DNA from: Galeopsis tetrahit
Taxonomy: Eukaryota > Streptophyta > Magnoliopsida > Lamiales > Lamiaceae
Direction of reading: 5' to 3'
DNA: 64,000 nucleotides
Assembly: GCA_963675135.1 (NCBI GenBank)
Contig: OY776129.1
Span: 76,415,348 to 76,479,347, forward strand
Every line of letters begins with the position of its first letter. The first letter of the stretch is position 1. This document shows, one piece after another, positions 58,578-64,000 of the stretch. The notes below the pieces were generated by a model, which made no database searches, had not been told where the DNA came from, and saw nothing but the letters and a program-made list of their open reading frames with translations. The position numbers and the translations under genes are program-made.

Positions 58578-59637
58578 GGGTTTGACTATATGCACCTCCA
58601 TTTCAGATGGATGCACTCCCCCGATTTATACACTCCTCTAAAATTGGACACATCCTCCCTTAATTGTCATAAATGCCCTCCCCTCTACAAATTTATATTA
58701 CTACTCACACACCCCAACCTAATTTACACATCAAAACCCTAATTCCTTCCTTCATCTTCATTTCCTCCCTAACCTCACACCAGCTGCCGCCGCTCGCCGC
58801 CGGCCCAACGACCACCGCCCCTTCCTCTTCCCTCCCCCCCTTTTTTTCTTCTTCTTTTTTTCTATGATTTCCCCCTCTCCCTCTCCCCGTCGCGGCCACC
58901 CCCTCCCCCGTCCGGCCGCCGCCGTGACCCCTCCCCCGCCCCAGCCGCTGCGGCCCCTCCCTCTCCCCAGCTCCGGCCCATCGCGGCCCCCCATTTTTTT
59001 AATTTTTCTGTTTTTTTTTTCTTTTTTCTCTCCAATCATGGCGGCCCCCTCCTCCGCCACAGCCGCCGCGGCCTCCTCCACCGCCCCATCGCACCCGTCG
59101 CGGCGGCCTTAGCACACGGTAAGTTTTTTTTTCTTCCTTTTTTCCTTTTTTTGTCCAGTACGTAATATTTTTTCTTCTTTTTTTCAAAATCAACACTGTA
59201 TTGTTGATTATAGTCGACGAGAGTGTATATTGTCGACAATACAGTGTCGATTTTTTTTTTATTTTTTTTTCGACCTGTGAAGGTCGATCATTTACACTTT
59301 CGTCGACAACAATGTATCGACGAGTGTGTATATGGTCGGCATTGGTTTGTCGAAAATTAAAAAAAATAAATCTGAGATTACAATTTTTTTTAATTTTTTT
59401 TAATGATTGACACTTGTTAGGTTTTTTTTTGTTTTTTTTATGAGATTGTGGTGCCGGTGGTGGTACCGCCGACGAAAGTGGTGGCAACTGTTGAAGTGGG
59501 TGTATATAGTAGTAGAGGTGTATTTTGTAGTATTATTTTATTTAAAGGGTATTTTAGGTTTTTTACATCATTATTTAATTAATAAATTAAAAGGGGGAGT
59601 GCATCTCTCCGAAATTGAGGTGCATATAGTCAAACCC
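58578..59637. mobile_element. Mutator-like non-autonomous element (member g)
   Basis: GGGTTTGACTATATGCACC at both ends; perfect 9-bp duplication ATTGAATTA (58569-58577, 59638-59646). A GC-rich block (58780-59105) is followed by a GTCGAC array (59212-59355). There is no transposase. Confidence 0.92.
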
Positions 59638-60397
59638 ATTGAATTAAATGTTTGATGTATTTAATCTACCAAAAAATACAATTTTGCAAAGGGTTGGGGT
59701 ATATACCCCTCCAGCTTTGTTAGATACACTCCCCTTTCACTTTTATTAATTAAATATTCGTGTAAAATACCACATTTACCCTTTTAGTAAAATATTAAAG
59801 ATACATACACCCCTTTACAAAATTCTAATTTAATTGAATTAATCCTAGTTTTAGGGCAGAAAGCCACCGCCGCCACTTCAGCCGCCGGCCGCCGTCAACA
59901 CCTCCACTCCAGCAGCCGGTCGTCGTCAACACCACCATCACCATCAAATTTAGAAATTAAAAAAAAAAACTTAGAAATTACAAAAATAAACTTATTTTCG
60001 ACAAATCAGTGTCGACCAAAAGCCCTCTCGTCAACACTGGTTTATCGATTAAAAACCTCCCCGTCGACACTGATTTGTCGACCAAACACATCCCCGTCGA
60101 CACTGGTTCGTCGAAAGAATTTAAAAAATAAAAAATTTCGACAATAAAGGGTCGACCATAAACACTCTCATCGACCATCGAGGGTCGATGAAAGTGTTTA
60201 TGGTCGATCTGCTGAAATTAAAAAAAAACAAACCTGGACGGAAGCGGAAGCGGCGGCCGGCGACGAAAGTGGGAGGGAGGCTGCGGGAGCGTGGCTGGTT
60301 GGGGGAAGAGCCGGCGGCGTCACTCGACAAAGGAGGCGGCGGCGCCGCCTGTTGCAAAGACGAAAAAAAATGGAGTGCGACGGGGAGGGAGGGGAAG

Positions 60398-60705
60398 TAG
60401 GGATGGCAATGGGGCAGAGCAGAGCGGGTATCTCAATATTCAAACCTGTCCCGCGCATATACGTATCCGCCCTGCCCCATGATCTGCTACGGGGCATCAT
60501 ATATTTTATGCCCTGCCCTGCCCCGCCCTGCCCCACGCTTTGGGGCAGCATTTTTTAGTCTCGCCCCGCCCTGCCCTGCCCCAAGTCTCATTTTATATGT
60601 ATATAAATTATTTAAAATGATATAAACTAAACATTAAAATTCATCATTAAACTAAAATAAACATTGATATAAATTAGGGTTAGTTTACTTAATTAAATTA
60701 TTATA

Positions 60706-60737
<32 letters not shown>

Positions 60738-60906
60738 TAAATTCAGTGCAGGACAGAACAATAAATATGTAAACCCATGCTTGCCCTGCTCTACGCGCGG
60801 GGCGGGGCTGACTTGCCCCATTCTCAGAATGGGGCAGGTCAGGTCAGGTCAAAATCTCTCGGGGCAGGGCGGGGCGACTCCAGGGCAGGTCATTTTGCCA
60901 TCCCTA
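60398..60906. mobile_element. hAT-like MITE with GGGGCGGGGC interior
   Basis: TAGGGATGGCAATGGGGCAG at the left, mirrored TAGGGATGGCAAAATGACC at the right. 8-bp duplication AGGGGAAG / AAGGGAAG (one mismatch). Arms of CCCTGCCCCGCCC-type repeats surround an AT-rich centre with (TA)n. Confidence 0.8.
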
Positions 60907-60954
60907 AAGGGAAGTGCGAGGGGGAGGAAGAGCAGGCGGCGCGAGGTTGAGGGA

Positions 60955-61060
60955 GGGGAAGTGCGAGGGCAAGAGGGGGAAGGAGGGGGAGTGCGACGGC
61001 GAGAGGGGGAAGGAGGGGAAGTGCGACGGCGAGAGGGGGAAGGAGAGGGAGTGCAGAAAA
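60955..61060. repeat. 33-bp purine-rich minisatellite
   Basis: About three units of GGGGAAGTGCGACGGCGAGA plus GGGGGAAGGA in the right arm of member h. Confidence 0.8.
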
Positions 61061-61322
61061 TGAAAAAAAAAAAGGGAAGGGGAGTGTGACGGCGATGGAG
61101 AGGGAGAGTGAGACGGCGGCTGGGCATGGCGGAGCTTGCCGTTGGGGGAGTGCCGACGTGAAGAAGATGGGTTTGGGGAAAAAATTAGGGTTTTATGGGA
61201 GAGGTGCATTTATCACACTGGATTTTAAAATAAAGGGTATAATAGATAATTTGGGATGGTTGTATCGGGGGAGTGCATCTAACAAAGCTGAAGGGGTATA
61301 TACCCCCATCCCTTTTGCAAAT

Positions 61323-62621
61323 GGGTTTGACTATATGCACGCCCCCACCACCCAAAATTGGTTTAAAATAATACACCCTTCCTTCGAAATGTCGAAAATA
61401 CCCTTCTCTCATTAAATTCAATTTACTATCCACACCCCCAAATCACTCCATCTTCTTATCCCCAAATCACTCCATCTTTTTCTCCCCAAAATCACTCCAC
61501 CACCTGCCGCCGCCGCCGGCAACACCCTCTCTCGCCCACACCATCCGCCTCCGCCGCCCTCGCAGCGCCGCCCTCCTCCGTTTCTTCAAAAAAAAGAAGA
61601 AAAAAATTGTGCCGCCGCCGGCGGAATCGCCCCACCACCCCGATCTCTTCTCTCCCCTCCATTTCCCCTCCGCCGCCCTCCTCCGTTTCTGCAAAAAAAA
61701 AAAAAGAAGAAAAAAAATTATGCCGCCGCCGCCGGAATCGCCCCACCACCCCGATCTCTTCTCTCCCCTCCATTTCCCCCGCCCCACCACCCCGATCTGT
61801 AAAAAAAAAAATTACAGCGGCCGCCCGGTCCATCGGCCGCCGCGACCGCCCTCTCTTCTCTCCCCTCCATTTCCCCCCACACCCTCTGCCATGGCGCCCC
61901 CGCCCCACCAGCACGATCTGTAAAAAAAAAAAAAAACTTTCACGGCCGCGCGACCGCCCCTACCTCTCACTTCTCTCCCTCTCTTCACTGGCGTTGGCCC
62001 CACGTCGCTCCGTCCACGACGTTAGCCCACCCCGATTCGCCGTCCACGACGTTAGCACAACAGGTTTTTTTTTTTTTTTTTAATTTCGACACTGTAATGT
62101 CTTTCGACACTGTAATGTCGACCATGTACAATTTCGTCGACAAAATGTTGTCGACCAGAGTGTATATGGTCGACATTACAGTGTCGATCGACCTTTGTTG
62201 GTCGACCATATATCCTCCCGTCGATAAAATGTGGTCGACGGAAGGATACACTGTCGGCACTGATTTGACGAATTGTTTAAAAAAAATTGTCAGTTTTCTA
62301 AGTTTTGATAATGATGTTTGTTAATGGGTTTGATATTGTTAATGGGTTTGATAATGGTGATTTGGGGATGAATATGGTTAATTTGTTGAAATTTTGGATT
62401 TTTTTTTTTATTTCTTGTTACCGGAAAAAATGGTGACGGTGGTCGGAAGATTTAGGGATAAGGGGAAAAAAATGGTAGTAGGGGTGCGTTTAGTAAGGGG
62501 AGTGCATCTAGTACGCTGTATTTTAATGAAGGGTATTTTTGATTTTTTACCCTATTATTTTATTAATAAACTGAAAAGGGGAGTGCATCTCTCCGAAATG
62601 GAGGTGCATATAGTCAGACCC
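61323..62621. mobile_element. Mutator-like non-autonomous element (member i)
   Basis: GGGTTTGACTATATGCACG at the left, mirrored GGGTCTGACTATATGCACC at the right. Perfect 9-bp duplication TTTGCAAAT (61314-61322, 62622-62630), which overlaps the duplication of member h. Interior: two near-identical copies of a GCCGCCGCCGG...CTCCATTTCCCC segment (61610-61700 and 61720-61800), then a GTCGAC array (62085-62275). Confidence 0.92.
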
Positions 62622-63240
62622 TTTGCAAATATACAAAACAACTGTCGTTAAAAAGCAATTGGGCTGAAAGCCCAAATATAGATCCACTAACATAACACCA
62701 ATTTCTTATTGGGCCACCGGCACATCAAAATGGCCACGGATAAATGCCCCCCTATTTATTATGTGTTCACCCTCTAGATGAGTTCACCCCCAAAATATGA
62801 GTTCACCCCCATGAAATACCAAATATAACCTTTTCCCCTTCACCCACAATTAATATACAATAAAAAAATGTTTTGAGTTCACCCACAATTAAAAAAAAAA
62901 CCCGTCTTGGAGCGAAATCGTGCAATTCTCGTTGTCTGCGTCGACCGCCGCTGCTTGCAGCTCCACCACCGTGCCGTCCGCTGCCTACAGCCCCAACTCC
63001 CTGCTCTTCCATGGACAAAGGTAAGTTAGGGTTTATGATAGTTTTTTTTCAAATTTCTACATTTTAAAATTTGATTTTCATATATAGATTAGTTTTTGTT
63101 GTTTAATAGTTGTTATTGAGAATTATTTAGACTTTTAGTTGTTAAAGAAACTTGGTTTTTGCACAAAATGGGGCATTAGGAGACGAAACGTTGAAAATGA
63201 ATTTTCCTATTCCTTCTCGAGTCTGGTTTGTCAAGTTAGG

Positions 63241-63396
63241 TGACAAAACTCGGCCAAGACTTCCACATTTTTGCATAAAATTCGGTAACAGACTTCCACA
63301 TTATTGCACAAAACTCGGTGACAAACTTCCACATATTTGCACAAAACTCAGTGACAAACTTCCACATTTTTGCACAAAACTCGGTGACAAACTCCC
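63241..63396. repeat. 33-bp minisatellite
   Basis: About five tandem units of GACAAACTTCCACATTTTTG plus CACAAAACTCGGT, all multiples of three bases, so a frame stays open across them. Confidence 0.88.
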
Positions 63397-63536
63397 TCAT
63401 TCGCAGATTTGCCATGCTCATCTTCATCATATTCTTCCTCTATGTAATCTTCCTTACCATCAACCAACCTCTGTTAAACAAAAACAAAACAAAAATATTA
63501 ATTTGCTACTGTTTGAAAAAAAAATCAGAAAAGTGA

Positions 63537-63720
63537 GACATAATGTGGAACTATTTTCCGAAAATTGAAACATAATGTGGAACTATTGTTCGAAAATTGA
63601 CACATAATGTGAAAGTTTTTTTCAACAATTTAGACATTATGTGGAAGTGTTTTTCGAAATTTGAGACATTATGTGGAAATTTGTTACGACATTTGGTACG
63701 TTATGTGGAAAGTTTTTTCA
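63537..63720. repeat. About 34-bp degenerate tandem repeat
   Basis: Five to six units built on GACATAATGTGGAACTATTT followed by TCGAAAATTG. They are more diverged than the array at 63241. Confidence 0.8.
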
Positions 63721-64000
63721 AAAATTGAGAAAACTCGTGAAATCTTTCGTTGTCTAAAGAGCTTAAAACTCGGTAGGGTTGGCCGAGTTATAGTGCAATT
63801 TTCAATGAATCAGTATTGAGTTTTGAAAAATTTAAAACTATGCTTTAAAAAATACAACGAAAACTTACATGTATGTAACGAACACTTCGTTTTTCAACCA
63901 TTATTATCAAGTTTCTTCAAATTGGTTTCATAGATTAAGATTAAAATGTTTCAATTTTTTTTTACAAGGAAGGACAGTAGTTTTGGGAGGAAGGGAGGAT

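Larger units (their letters stand above)
59691..61312. mobile_element. Mutator-like non-autonomous element (member h)
   Basis: Starts GGGTTGGGGTATATACCCC and ends with mirrored GGGATGGGGGTATATACCCC. Perfect 9-bp duplication TTTTGCAAA (59682-59690, 61313-61321). GTCGAC-rich repeats at 59998-60210. A hAT MITE at 60398-60906 is nested inside, followed by a GAGGGGGAAGGAGGGG minisatellite (60955-61060). Confidence 0.92.
62735..64000. mobile_element. Left part of another Mutator-like-type element, running off the window
   Basis: Near 62735-62820 the series ACGGATAAATGCCCCCCTAT, GTTCACCCTC, GAGTTCACCCCC resembles the subterminal ACTCCCC layout of the group, followed by a short GC-rich block (62930-63010). 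The right end is not in the window, so the assignment is tentative. Confidence 0.4.

Noticed and set aside
61607..62083. 158-codon Pro/Ser-rich ORF in member i
   Set aside because: It is produced by two duplicated GCCGCC/CCATTTCCCC segments and is open in several frames on both strands, as expected for low-complexity DNA.
63152..63568. 138-codon ORF with repeated KLPHICTKLSD-like units
   Set aside because: The 33-bp tandem array gives an open frame by its period. No homology recognised, and the start lies in transposon sequence.

Overview
The window is nuclear DNA of a flowering plant, almost certainly a eudicot. It is AT-rich, has spliced genes with U2-type introns, and carries a tandem family of CER1-like wax alkane genes set among nested plant transposons (Tat/Ty3-gypsy, LINE, hAT, Mutator-like, Stowaway, PIF/Harbinger-like, solo LTRs). 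An asterid such as a member of Lamiales is a guess. There is no bacterial, organellar, rRNA or CRISPR signal.

Host genes. Four copies of one family lie in the same orientation. Copy A (594-2977) has good exons 2-9, but its first exon lies outside the window. Copy B (33826-36168) is a pseudogene without exon 1, with a lost splice acceptor and several frameshifts. Copy C (39380-42553, 9 exons, 616 aa) and copy D (49752-52295, 10 exons, 612 aa) look intact. They encode ER-membrane, fatty-acid-hydroxylase-like proteins with three His clusters and a C-terminal WAX2 domain. CER1 is the alkane-forming (aldehyde decarbonylase) component of cuticular wax synthesis. All four copies share a GC-AG intron. 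A, B and D show patchwork conversion tracts, and the upstream regions of B and C are duplicated, so the array arose by segmental duplication followed by gene conversion and decay.

Between A and B. At 4615-7620 a TIR element carries a fragment of a host WD40-repeat gene, itself broken by a LINE. A second LINE remnant and a truncated Mutator-like element follow. Then comes a deep nest: a hAT element (about 9194-30172) split by a 19.3 kb Tat-lineage gypsy element (10410-29706). The Tat element is in turn split by a non-autonomous LTR element (12361-19618), one of whose LTRs holds a Mutator-like element (13535-14757). The Tat element has gag, protease and RT-RNaseH-RNaseH-integrase on the minus strand. 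A spliced antisense ORF with its own TATA box lies on the plus strand.

Between C and D and after D. At least seven further members of one Mutator-like non-autonomous group occur here. They have 8-9 bp target duplications, TIRs of the pattern GGG..TATxTACxCCTCCA, GC-rich exon-like blocks and internal arrays of GTCGAC inverted repeats. They are inserted one beside another in two chains (44018-47474 and 58578-62621). One truncated member contains two solo LTRs of the same family, nested in opposite orientations. Smaller hAT-like and Stowaway elements and several minisatellites fill the rest.

Coordinates of exons, TIRs and duplications were read by eye and may be off by a base or two. Family assignments rest on recognised motifs, not on database searches.
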